A stretch of DNA of 64,000 nt, taken from positions 3,744,718 to 3,808,717 of the forward strand of contig OZ017768.1 in the NCBI GenBank assembly GCA_963969345.1. The letters run 5' to 3'. This DNA comes from Turbatrix aceti (lineage: Eukaryota > Nematoda > Chromadorea > Rhabditida > Panagrolaimidae). The notes under the pieces are model-generated. The model was not told where the DNA came from and searched no databases. It saw nothing but the letters and a program-made list of their open reading frames with translations. Below are positions 47,453 through 56,719 of this stretch, in pieces; position 1 is the first letter of the stretch; every line of letters starts with the position of its first letter. Both the position numbers and the translations under genes were made by a program.

Positions 47453-49388
47453 ATGGTCGTCGTCTCAAAAAGCTCCGGGACGTATCACCTGCGTCAGGTC
47501 AACGACCCCGCCGTTATTCACCGGGAGCTAACCAAGATACATTTTTCAAAATGGAGGCTTAGGCTGGCTTATGCTGCGCATTTTGTGCATTGTACCCTCA
47601 GGCTCTGGCTTGTTTGGTTGGCGGTTTGCCTTGCTGCGTGGTGAGTTGACGTTCAGGGCTGCCTGAAGCAGTTTTCCAACGACTCTGACTCAGAGTCGAA
47701 AGTCGGAGTCAATATTTTTTTTTCAAAAAAGTCGATTCCGTAGAGTCGCGACCAGGGTTGAGCGTTTTTTTGTTCGCGAACGAACACGAACATGAAAAAT
47801 CGAATCTGTTCGCGAACGTTCGCTCAACCCTGGTCGCGACTTTCAGAAAACGTACTATTTTTGGGTAAAATTCATTATTCTTATCAATTTTAAAACAGTA
47901 TTTCTTGTTGAAAATTTTTTTAATGAAAGCCAAAAAATTCCTACGTTTTTGTTTTTTTGGCGTATTTTCTATAAAAAAATATTTTTTAAATCAGTAAATA
48001 CCAATAAAAGCAAAATTTTGGTCAAAATAGTCGATTCTGACTCAAAAAGTCAACTCTCGACGTTCTATAAGTATAAATTATTTTTTTTGCAGCTGCATCT
48101 ACTCAGTAGTCGTCTTCTTCGCCTTCCTCAACCACCAGCGGTACCCCTACGCCCCTCTGCCTGATAACATCCCTCGTGATCACATTCCGATCTCCTACAA
48201 CATCTCGCTCGTCTTCGATCAAAATTACGCGAGATACCACACCGTAAACCCTTTTTCCTAGCCACTGGAATACAATTTTTTGAAATTTTCCAGAAGTTCA
48301 AGGGCAACACAACCCTCACCTTCCGAACCGAAGTAACCACCCGTGAATTCTGGGTGAACGCCGGGGAAAATATTGATATCAAGAAAGTCTACTTCGCCAG
48401 GGCATTTTCCAACGATGGTGCTTTTCGTGCCAAGAGCAAGGGAGTTGATAGGAATGTAAGTCACCTGGATGGTCATCTTTTTTTTTTATTTAAGCTTTTT
48501 GGAAATTTTTTTCAGCGCCAAATCCAAAAATACCAGGTAGAAGAACCCTTCCAAGCGGGCGTCCTCTACGTCGGGTTTTTTGCCTTCAACGGGAATCTCT
48601 TTCCTCCGGATCACCCGGTCGGGGGTGGCTACTTTACGCCGAAATACATCCATTTCCGGAACAACAAAAAGCGAAGCTATGCAATTGTCCACGCGGGTCA
48701 ACCAAAATCTGCCTACGGACTCCGATTCATCAGCCCTTCCCTGGACTGGTACTACTTTCCGGCAAAGTTCAGACTCGCTGTCCAGCATCATCCTGATCAC
48801 TACGCGGCCAGCAACATGCCAGCACAATGCACTATTCCTTTGTGAGTTTTTTATTTTGATCGTAAAACATCGATTTCCGATGTTTTACGATCTTTTTTTT
48901 TCTTTTTCAATTTTATTTTGAATTTTTCCCCAAAAAAACTGGCTTGTAGTTTTTTTTTAAAACTTGCACGTTTTCAACGTTCCAGGACGCGAAAACTCGT
49001 CGAAGACGTGTTCGCGGAAACCATCGTCATGCGCCCATCGCAACTCGCATTCGTGATAGCGGATCTGAGCGTGTCGGAGAAGCGGATCTGCCCCGAGAAC
49101 ACGGCAGTCCGCGTCCACGCCCGAACGGACGTTCCCCGCAAGGTCAGTCTGGGGGCCCTCGAGCAGCTTACGGCGAATTCAACTCGTGCCAATGTTTACG
49201 GCTGCAAGTTTGAGTCTTTCCTGCTGCCCAATCTGCATGACGAGATCATCCAGCCGGGAATCGCTTTTTGGAACGAGAAAAAGGCCATCAAAAGAGCCCG
49301 AGAGCTGAGACCTGACCAATGCTCGGATCTCTTTGAATCGTGCTCTAATATACTGTTCATCGATCCGGGATCTGATTTTTCTAAATAA
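47453..49388 (+). CDS. Membrane-anchored M1 aminopeptidase N-domain protein without catalytic domain
   Basis: Five exons (47453-47640, 48093-48243, 48294-48455, 48516-48841, 48986-49388), 409 residues. After a basic head comes a type II transmembrane segment (residues about 37-75, LWLVWLAVCLAAW then CCIYSVVVFFAF). The rest follows the N-terminal beta-saddle of M1 peptidases: IPISYNISLVFD, FKGNTTLTF, GGGYFTPKYIHF, HYAASNMP, ETIVMRPSQLAFVIADL and VRVHARTDVPRKV. The protein then stops about where GAMEN and HExxH should come; neither motif is present (the GAMEN position reads IQPGI). Nematodes are known to carry M1 homologues without activity, but a single-domain form like this is unusual. A polyadenylation signal at 49403-49408, 15 bases after the stop, supports a true 3' end. 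Confidence 0.85.
47753..47832. mobile_element. Tiny palindromic hAT-type MITE, 80 bp, with perfect 8-bp duplication
   Basis: CAGGGTTGAGCG opens and CGCTCAACCCTG closes the element. Flanks GTCGCGAC (47745-47752 and 47833-47840) are identical 8-bp direct copies. The interior is the TTCGCGAACGAACACGAAC block also seen at 44800-44990, 59755-59775 and 60010-60090. It lies in intron 1 of the M1-domain gene. Confidence 0.8.
48858..48892. repeat. Perfect 15-bp hairpin in intron
   Basis: GATCGTAAAACATCG, loop ATTTC, CGATGTTTTACGATC: a perfect stem 16 bases after the splice donor of exon 4 in the M1-domain gene. It is followed by a T run. Role unknown. Confidence 0.7.
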
Positions 49389-50035
49389 TATTAAAAAAGC
49401 CAAATAAATTGTCCGATTTTATCAAAAAACTGGATTTCGTCAAAATAATTTTTTGAACATTTTTCACGGTGGTTTAAAAAAACTGTGAAAAATGTTCAAA
49501 AAAAATTATAACTGTTCAAAAAAATGCCAAAAGATTGCCCCACCGGAAAAAATTAGAAAATAGCAGTACACCGTACAAAATACAGTACGAATTCAAAAAA
49601 CCTGTCAATAAACAAAAATGGTACCCAAAAAATACCATCGTAACAGCCTAAAAAACAAAAAAAAGATTAGAAAACTGATATTTCATATTTATGTTTTTTA
49701 GGTCCCAAAAAAATGTAACAAAATGAGCCAATTGCATTTTAAACGCTTTTGAAACGCTTTTGATATCAAAAAAAAATATGACATAAAATTTAAAACCAAA
49801 ATTTAAAAAAAAACAATTGAAAAGAAACAAAAAATTGAAAAGAAGCAAGCGTGCAAAAAAGAAAAGAAACAAAAATCCCCAAAGACAACAAACGCGCGCG
49901 CTCAGGAGTCTCGCCGCGAATAAAGCAAGCACTTTTCACGTCTTTGAAGGGCTCAAAAACTCTACAAGCTTCACCGGGATTTCGTGGATTTACAATCGTG
50001 TAATATTGTTTTTGCCGAACTCAAAGCCTCGCTTT
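49389..50035. other. Intergenic region with hairpin and motif copy
   Basis: AT-rich. An inverted repeat (TTTTTTGAACATTTTTCAC and complement) spans about 49448-49507. A copy of the TCTCGCCGCGAA motif lies at 49907-49920, about 120 bases upstream of the NDUFA9 start. Confidence 0.5.
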
Positions 50036-50037
50036 AG
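50036..50037 (+). promoter_or_regulatory. Probable trans-splice acceptor directly at the NDUFA9 ATG
   Basis: CGCTTTAG ends at 50037 and the ATG begins at 50038, leaving no leader other than a spliced leader. No upstream coding exon is needed because a mitochondrial presequence starts here. Confidence 0.55.
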
Positions 50038-52765
50038 ATGCTGTCATCGCTGGGACCGTGCCGCATCAGCGGATCCGGTCTGTGGGTGGCGGTGCGTTGC
50101 GCCTCGACGACGCTGCCCAACGTGCCAGAGCCGCGCATCACGTCAACGCAGGCGGCTCTCCGCAAGGGCACCGGAGGTCGCGCGAGCTTCAACGGCCAGG
50201 TCATCACGCTGTTTGGCTCGACCGGCTTCCTCGGCATGCCCGTGCTCAACCGGCTCGCGAAAAACGGCAGCCAGGTTATCATTCCCTACCGCCAGGATCC
50301 GTACTACATTCGTGAGCACAAAGTCCTCGGCGAGCTCGGGCAGATTCTCTTCTTCCCGTTTCAACTGAAGGATGAGGAGAGCATTCGCAAGGCTGTCAAG
50401 TACTCTAATATTGTCATCAACCTTATTGGAAGCCCTACGCAGACTGGGTGGGTTTTTTTTAGGATTTTTTTATTACAACAGAGAACAAATGAATCGTAAA
50501 CAAGAAAACTTGGCAATTATGATTGCTGAAAACTTCAAAACATAAAATCAGGGATCGTAACAAAAAAGTAACATGAATAACCCCAAAAAATGTTATTCGA
50601 CGTAACATTTCTTACGATACGATATTTTTACGGTTCGGAAGTAACAATTTTTACGATATTTCTTTAAAATACGATTTGTACGTTCTTTTTTGTCCTTTTG
50701 AGTCCGGATTTAGATTTTTAGTTTAAAACTGATTGTTTTTATACATTTTTTCACAAAACTAAGTAGAATTTATGCATCCCCGTCATTTTTCAGCAACTAC
50801 AGCTACTACGAGACCCACGAGCACGGCGCACGCCGCCTGGCCCGCATCGCCCGTGAGATGGGTGTCGAGCGCTTCATCCACATCTCCGCGCTCAACGCGA
50901 CGCCGAACCCGAAGCCGGCTGTCCTCAACAAGCCATCCAACTTCCTGCGCAGCAAGGCTCTCGGCGAAGAGGCCGTCCTCGAGGAGTTCCCTAACGCCAC
51001 CATCATCCGTCCCGGCCTTATGTACGGCGAGAACGACAACTTTATCCAGACGTACGTCTCGCGCTTCCGCAAGACACCCCTCGACACCGTCTGGCTGCAC
51101 AAGGCCGGCGAAGAGACGTACAAGATGCCTGTCTTCGTCAACGACGTCGCCAACGGCATCGCTCGTGCCGCTTACGATCCTACGACCGCTGGCAAGACGT
51201 ATGAACTCGTCGGACCGCATTGCTACAAGCTCTCCGAGCTTGTGGACTTTATGTACAAGCGCGCGCGTTGTACTGAGAAGTTCAGCTTTTCGTACCGTCG
51301 GCACGGTCTTTTTGACCCCTATTTCCGCTTCCTCGTCTGGGGATCGCAGCTTTGGGGCAAGGCCTTCAAGGGCAAGATCCCACTCAACTGGGAGTGGATT
51401 GAATACGTCGTGAGTCTTTTTTTACAAAAAATGCAAAAATTTGGGTTTTTTATTTGAAATTTGGCTTTTTTAGGGCAAAAAAAGAATGATCGTAAAAAAG
51501 TAACATGAATAACCAAAAAAATGTTATTCGAAAGTAACATGAATAACTCAAAAAAATGTTATTCAGAAGTAATATTTGTAACGATATTTTTACGATCATT
51601 TGGAAGTAACATTTTTTACGATATTTGTGTGAAATAGTGTTTGGCTGATATCAGGTTTTGCCTGATATCAGAGTCTGATACTGATAATGATATCAGTATC
51701 AGTATCAATCAGGATGAGATTTGGTATCAGGATGATATCAGAATGATATCATGATATCGATTTTTCGTCAAAATATGCTTTAAAATACCGTTTTTTTGCC
51801 ATTTGCTCACAATTGATGTAAAAAATACTCATTTTTATGTATCCGAGTAAAGCCATCCTCTATATTTTAAAATTTAAAAACCGTTTTACTCTCATTTGAA
51901 AATGCGGCCCGTTTTTGACCACTGCACATTTTGTGCCACCAGGGTTTTCGACCGCTCCTGAAATCGCTCCGCTTCTGAGCGGAGGCAGAGCAAGCGATAA
52001 AAGAACGAAAAAAATATAAAGCGGGAGTGGAGCCAGCTGCATAAAAAAAAAATTAGGTGCGCGAGCGTACATAATTTAGAAAAAAAAGGAGCGAGGAGAG
52101 CGGTACAAAAAGTCAAAATAGAAAACCCTATGTACAACGCAATTTTTAGTGTTTTTTTGCAGTGCATAAACGCAGAAAACAAAAACTTTACCTTTTTTGG
52201 ACGACAAAATGATAAATTTATTCCAAAAAAAATTTTTTTGGGGTTAATTATCGAAACTATCATTATTATTGGTGATATCATGATATCATTCTGATATCAT
52301 CCTGATATCAGTATCATATCATGATAGTGTTTGCAACTATCACTATCATATCATGATGGCAAAAAAATGGTATCAGCCAAACACTAGTGTGAAATACGAT
52401 TTTTCTTTCATTTTGGACTACATATTTCAGCCTGGATTTTTGATTTCTAATTTAAAATTTACGATTTTGAACTTTTTTTGACAAAATATGGGAAAAACTT
52501 TACATTACGATTACAGGAGGGCACGAACGACATCCTCAACAACCTACCCGGCTTCGCTGACCTCGGCATCACGCGTCTCGCTGAATTCGAGTACGTCGGT
52601 GGCATCTTCGCCGATCGTCGCTCGTTCTACACGTACTTCGAGGAAGAACTCGGCGACATCCCGCCGCCACCTCTGCCCCTCCGCTCGCCGCCCCTCATCC
52701 GAGGCCGTCCCGATCCCCGTCTCGCGGACTTCAAGAGCGATTTCGGCCTCGATTCGCTCAACTAG
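50038..52765 (+). CDS. NDUFA9: NADH dehydrogenase (complex I) 39 kDa subunit NDUFA9
   Basis: Accessory subunit of mitochondrial complex I, an atypical short-chain dehydrogenase that holds NADPH near the Q-module. Three exons (50038-50447, 50794-51409, 52517-52765), 424 residues. The N terminus is an Arg/Ser/Ala-rich presequence. [19 protein letters not shown] carries the GxxGxxG dinucleotide loop, followed by [65 protein letters not shown] and TYELVGPH, all in NDUFA9 order. A Pro-rich C-terminal tail ([11 protein letters not shown]) extends beyond the usual end. Intron 2 (1.1 kb) holds nested repeats described separately. Confidence 0.96.
50551..50720. repeat. Interspersed repeat in NDUFA9 intron 1
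   Basis: Blocks ATCGTAA, GTAACATGAATAAC, AAAAAATGTTATTCG, ATATTTTTACG and TTTTACGATATTT are shared with 51486-51634 and continue after 52387 in intron 2. The match includes the junction where the 752-bp element is inserted in the other copy. Confidence 0.65.
51486..51626. repeat. Interspersed repeat in NDUFA9 intron 2, interrupted by a transposon
   Basis: Second copy of the intron 1 repeat, with the GTAACATGAATAAC...AAAATGTTATTC unit duplicated. It is cut by the element at 51635-52386 and resumes at 52395. Confidence 0.65.
51635..52386. mobile_element. Non-autonomous hAT-type element, 752 bp, perfect 8-bp duplication
   Basis: Ends TAGTGTTTGGCTGATA and its complement TATCAGCCAAACACTA. Flanking direct copies GTGTGAAA at 51627-51634 and 52387-52394 are identical. 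Subterminal regions are dense in TGATATCA palindromes. No transposase frame remains. Removing the element and one flank copy gives GATATTTGTGTGAAATACGA, which aligns with GATATTTCTTTAAAATACGA in intron 1. Confidence 0.88.
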
Positions 52766-53103
52766 GACTACTCCCCTGTTAATCTGTAACGTGCCCCCCA
52801 GAGAAGATTTTTTTCTCTTTTCCGTTTTGTGGCCTTCTGGGGGCGAGATTGTTCGCCTCCAGAGGCCGAAATGTAGATGACTACGGAGTGTGCAACGACG
52901 AAGATTTTGTCTAGATTGGGGAAATCACGCGAGGCCTAAAAATTAGGGCAATTTGCACTTTTTTTGTGGAAAATCTGAAAAAAAAGGGAGAAATGGCGCG
53001 AGGCCTAAAAATACGGTCATTTTTTGTTTTGTTTTTTTATGGAAAACGAGCAAAATACGCAAATTACGATACACAAAAAAATACGACATTTGAACGGTTA
53101 CAG
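52766..53103. other. 3' region between convergent genes
   Basis: About 340 bases between the NDUFA9 stop and the stop of the minus-strand gene. A short inverted repeat around CCAGAGAAG...CCTCCAGAGG is visible; no gene. Confidence 0.4.
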
Positions 53104-53547
53104 TCAATTTTCGGCGCCATTTTCACCGTAAACAAGAGCGGAGCCAACGTGGACGGCTGACAAAATATCCACGTTTTGGGACCAACCGAGTTGGGCGCGG
53201 ACGTGCTCGAGCATGGCCTTTTCGGAGCGGAGACTGAGCAGCTCAAGCTTCGGCTTGATGAAGCGGATGACGTCGTCGTTGACTGCCTTTTTCACCAAAT
53301 CGCTGCTAACAACCTCCTTCGAATCAGGTGGCCCGATGTGGCTGGCGGCGAGAACGTCGGCGATGGCTTCCGGGAGGATGCCCAAGCGCGCGGCGTCATC
53401 CGTCCTGTTCTGGATCTCGGTGGGGTTGGAAGCGGTCGAGGAAGCCAACTTTTGCGCTCGCCACTGATTCAGACGCTCTCGACGACGAAGAGCTTCTTTT
53501 TCGGCGTTATGGATGAGTTCCGGTTGGTTTTCTTCTTCGAGCTCCAT
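53104..53547 (-). CDS. Uncharacterised 147-residue hydrophilic protein
   Basis: Not recognised. Single exon. A TTTTAG acceptor (53553-53555) ends five bases before the ATG, a good trans-splice configuration that supports a real gene and this start. The N terminus is acidic and then basic-helical (EKEALRRRERLNQWRAQK), the middle is polar with LGILPEAIADVLAAS, and the C-terminal third is predicted helical (FIKPKLELLSLRSEKAMLEHV). No signal peptide or membrane segment. It is divergent from the LITAF gene, 387 bases between start codons. Confidence 0.65.
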   Translation of the reverse strand: MELEEENQPELIHNAEKEALRRRERLNQWRAQKLASSTASNPTEIQNRTDDAARLGILPEAIADVLAASHIGPPDSKEVVSSDLVKKAVNDDVIRFIKPKLELLSLRSEKAMLEHVRAQLGWSQNVDILSAVHVGSALVYGENGAEN

Positions 53548-53933
53548 GGGGCCTAAAATTGTGATTTGAAATTATTTACGCGGCCAAGCACACCATTGAC
53601 ATGAATCGCGCAACAAAAAATCTAAAAAAGTCAAGAAGCAAATAAATTGTGAAGAAAAACAGGAAAATGGGATCACGCGCGGTTCTGAAACGAAAACCGC
53701 GAAATTCAAAAAAAAATGTTGATATTTTTTGTGTATACCGTCTGCGAAGTCGCCGGTGTCATTTATGTTTGATTTTTGTTGTTTTTTGTTGTATGCTTGC
53801 TCATTTGTCTTTTTTTTTTGGGTTTTAAGGGTGCCAGAAATCGAAAAATGCCAGCGCCAAAAAAATCTGAATACTCCGTGCCGTGCGCGACTCGATTTTG
53901 TGCCGTCCGCCCCAGCACGCAGGCAGCGAAGCC

Positions 53934-54334
53934 ATGCTCTACAACTTGCCTAGCAGTATGACAAATTCCGACAATAACATCCATTTTGCCAACGAACGAG
54001 TGGGTTGTCCTGTGTGTGGAAAGCCGACCGAGACCCGGGTCGAAAAGCGGGTTAACGCTACCCAATCACTGGTGAGCCTGTTCCTATGCCTCGTCTGCTG
54101 CCCGCTCGTTGTTCCTTCGATGCTCCCCTTCTGCTGCTCTGGCTGTTACGTGAGTCTTCTTTTCTCCTCCCCCTGCGCGAGCGTTCGCGCGCGCGCGCGC
54201 GAGCAAGCTAACAAAGTAACTAAGTAAGCCTTATTAAATAATTGGATACTACTTTGCAGGATAAAATGATTGTTTGTCGGGAGTGCAACGCGACGATCGG
54301 TCTCCATCGCCTCATCGAGCTCGAGGAGTCCTGA
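53934..54334 (+). CDS. LITAF-domain membrane protein
   Basis: LITAF/SIMPLE-type zinc-binding monotopic protein of late endosomal and lysosomal membranes. Two exons (53934-54149, 54260-54334), 96 residues. The first zinc knuckle is CPVC, followed by a hydrophobic membrane-inserting stretch (SLVSLFLCLVCCPLVVPSML) and the second knuckle CRECNATIG. The usual H-x-C-P-x-C form is altered to V-C-R-E-C, so the His is absent. The C terminus is short. A start at the internal ATG (53958) is also possible. The gene lies about 116 bases before a trans-splice-like acceptor of the next gene. Confidence 0.85.
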
Positions 54335-54449
54335 AGGATGTGATTGGCCACTTGGGCGCGTTCGGTATAATGACCCTTTTTGCCTCGATAAATCCGCTTA
54401 AGCGGGGTCTTCTCGGATCGTTTTCGCTTCTTTCGATTGTTGTTTGCCC

Positions 54450-54451
54450 AG
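54450..54451 (+). promoter_or_regulatory. Candidate SL2-type trans-splice acceptor in a two-gene operon
   Basis: A T-rich stretch ending TTGTTTGCCCAG closes at 54451, 116 bases after the LITAF stop and 122 bases before the ATG of the ShKT gene. ATAAAT at 54389-54394 could serve as the upstream gene's poly(A) signal. Confidence 0.4.
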
Positions 54452-54573
54452 GGAGTTTGATTGTAGCCAACGGAGTATCCTCGGACAACGGACGACGCGT
54501 GTCGTGTTTGCCACGGGTTATCTATCGGTCTTCTTCATTTTCGACTTTGGAGAACTCTGTGGAACGGTTTACA

Positions 54574-55700
54574 ATGTCTTCGGTCCTGAAACTGATTTTC
54601 ACCTTTCTGTGCGTGGTGAGCCAGGTGTGTGCCCAGCTAGACGCTGCTTGGCAGGACGATCCTTGCCCTGAGAACCGTGAGGACCTCGGAGCCTGCCTCG
54701 CCGGTCTGTGCCCGTTCAACGCGGAGTGCATCAGCGACCGTTGCTGCAAGCAGGATCGCCTGGTCAACTCTTTTTTCCAATCCATCATGCGCCTGGTCAC
54801 CGAGCGCCCCTCTACGACCCCAGCCTACGAACACACCCACCGCGGTCCGGCTTCGACATCTGCTTCAGAATCCGCGAAAAAGCTTGTCGTCATCAAACAA
54901 AGGCTTACAACCCCTATGCCAGCTGTCGTAGACGGTGATGCGCTTCCACCGAGGCCGGCTGAGAATTTCTGCCAGGACGGGACCCCTCCGCTGGGCGAGT
55001 GCAACTATGGAACGTGTCCTGGGGTTTTCAAGTGCCAGAAAGGGCTTTGTTGCAGTCCGCCGGTGGCCACAGCGACGCCGAGTACTTCCAAGCTGACGAC
55101 GGCGACAACGAGCAGGCCGACACCTTCGACGACAGCGCCGGTGGTCATCGTGAGGAAGTCCACGACGCAAACAAGCGTGGAGCCTTCTCTCCGGACAAAA
55201 ACAACGACAGCCCATCCGGATGACGATTTTTTGAACGCGGACGTCTGCCTCGTGGAACGGCCAATTGGAGAGTGCATCGATAATCGGTGCCCGGAAAAGC
55301 ATGAATGCGTCCAGAATTATTGCTGTAAGTAAAACCAGAAAATATATTTATTTAGAATTTGACCGTACTTACCCAGTTTACGATCATCCCTCATCCCCTC
55401 ACCCGGATTACAGGCCCGATAACTCCCTCCATCGACTGCACCGACGTCCTCCGAGGCTGCAAGGTGAGCTCGTGCGACAAGCCTTCCTACTTTGTCTTCA
55501 TGACCAAAAACTGCGCCCGTACGTGCAAGCGCTGCGATCATCCCCTGCGCACCGGAGACGAGCGCCCGATCAAGACCCGTCGCTGTCGGGACTCCCGAAA
55601 CGACTGTGCCGAATGGGCCGCCGAAGGCTTTTGCAAGTCCGCGCTCTACACCCTCGAGCAAAAAAGAGCGCTCTGCGGCAAGAGTTGCGACCTCTGCTGA
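54574..55700 (+). CDS. Secreted Cys-rich protein with two ShKT domains
   Basis: Two exons (54574-55324, 55414-55700), 345 residues. Residues 1-20 are a signal peptide ([17 protein letters not shown]). Three related six-Cys modules of the CC/lustrin type follow ([13 protein letters not shown]...[14 protein letters not shown]...[13 protein letters not shown]...CC), separated by Thr/Ser/Pro linkers likely to be O-glycosylated. The C terminus has two ShKT folds: [10 protein letters not shown]...TCKRC and [12 protein letters not shown]...CDLC. ShKT domains are widespread in nematode secreted proteins; no toxic role is implied. An in-frame extension upstream of 54574 lacks features, so the signal peptide fixes the start. 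Confidence 0.9.
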
Positions 55701-55788
55701 CTGAGCAGCCCATAATTTTCAGAATTCACCTGTACAACATAAATTAATTAGCATTGTATGTATAATATTTAATTACAAATTTTTCTCG

Positions 55789-56719
55789 CTAAGCTCGGAT
55801 GACGAAGGTCTTTGCACAGCACTGATCTTTGATTGACTTTATGGAGAGTTCTGGATTTACTGTGCGCCAGAATTTGTAACAGCGGCGGCAGTAGACCGAT
55901 TTGTGCTTGGAGCCTGAGGAGAAGAGATTTGCCTGAAAATTGTGAATTTTTTGTGGTCAATCTGTGGTTGAAGAAAAAAAGTGCCAACTTTGATACTATG
56001 CTTTTTTTGAATATTCAGAGGAGTGGTTTTGATGTTAAAAGGAACCGCCGGCTTGATCGTCGGGGATTTTCTCTCGATCGGGAGAACAGGTTTAATGGGC
56101 GAAGCATTGATGCCGCCTTTGAAGTCGGAAAAGTCGAATGCGAGTTCTTTTTCGATGTCTGATGCTATAATAGAAATTTTTAGATTAACTTCGGCGAAAC
56201 AGGAAAAAGGAAAAAGTTATGCACTCACGTTGAACTTGAATCTGCTTGAATCTGTGCTTGACAGCGGATGTGCCTCCTGGCTTTTTATCCAATATCTGGG
56301 GAATTTTCTTTGCTTTCGGCGGATGAAACGGGGAAAAATCACCTTCGCCCCGGAAACGAGTGACTGCGTTGGTGGTGGCTGCCGACTGCAAACGATTGCC
56401 GGAGAGCCGAAAGATCCGGCGACTTACGCCGTTGGGCTGGATAACGGTCGTGTAAAACCGAGCTGCTGAAAGTGGGAAATAAAACGAGGTAAAATGCGGA
56501 TATCTCGGATTTTTGAGGCCAAACAGGTAAAAATCGACCGCTTAAAAAAAAATTCCCGATTTACCTGAACGGTCCAAAAAAGTTAACGGTTCACCTGACC
56601 AACAACTTACGAGCTATCCTGGCTGTATTTCCACTGTGAATATGATTTATGCCGGCAGATTTATCTGGCACGAGAGCCAGAAGTCCGACAATGACAACAA
56701 AAGAGTTGTTCACCTGCAT
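55789..56719 (-). CDS. Uncharacterised secreted protein
   Basis: Not recognised. Four exons in transcript order (56719-56611, 56465-56229, 56164-55989, 55932-55789) join in frame to 221 residues. The first 24 residues look like a signal peptide (NSFVVIVGLLALVPDKSAG). The body is basic and Pro-rich (FHPPKAKKIPQIL, PVLPIERKSPTIKPAVPF). The last exon has a compact Cys/aromatic motif, YCRRCYKFWRTVNPEL, and CCAKTF near the end. The last intron uses a weak GTTGGC donor and is 56 bases; without it the frame stays open but the Cys motif is lost, so the splice is inferred. It converges on the ShKT gene, 88 bases between stops. Confidence 0.6.

Noticed and set aside
54274..54573. N-terminal extension of the ShKT protein upstream of 54574
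   Set aside because: Frame is open but covers the end of the LITAF gene, has no domain, and would bury the signal peptide internally.
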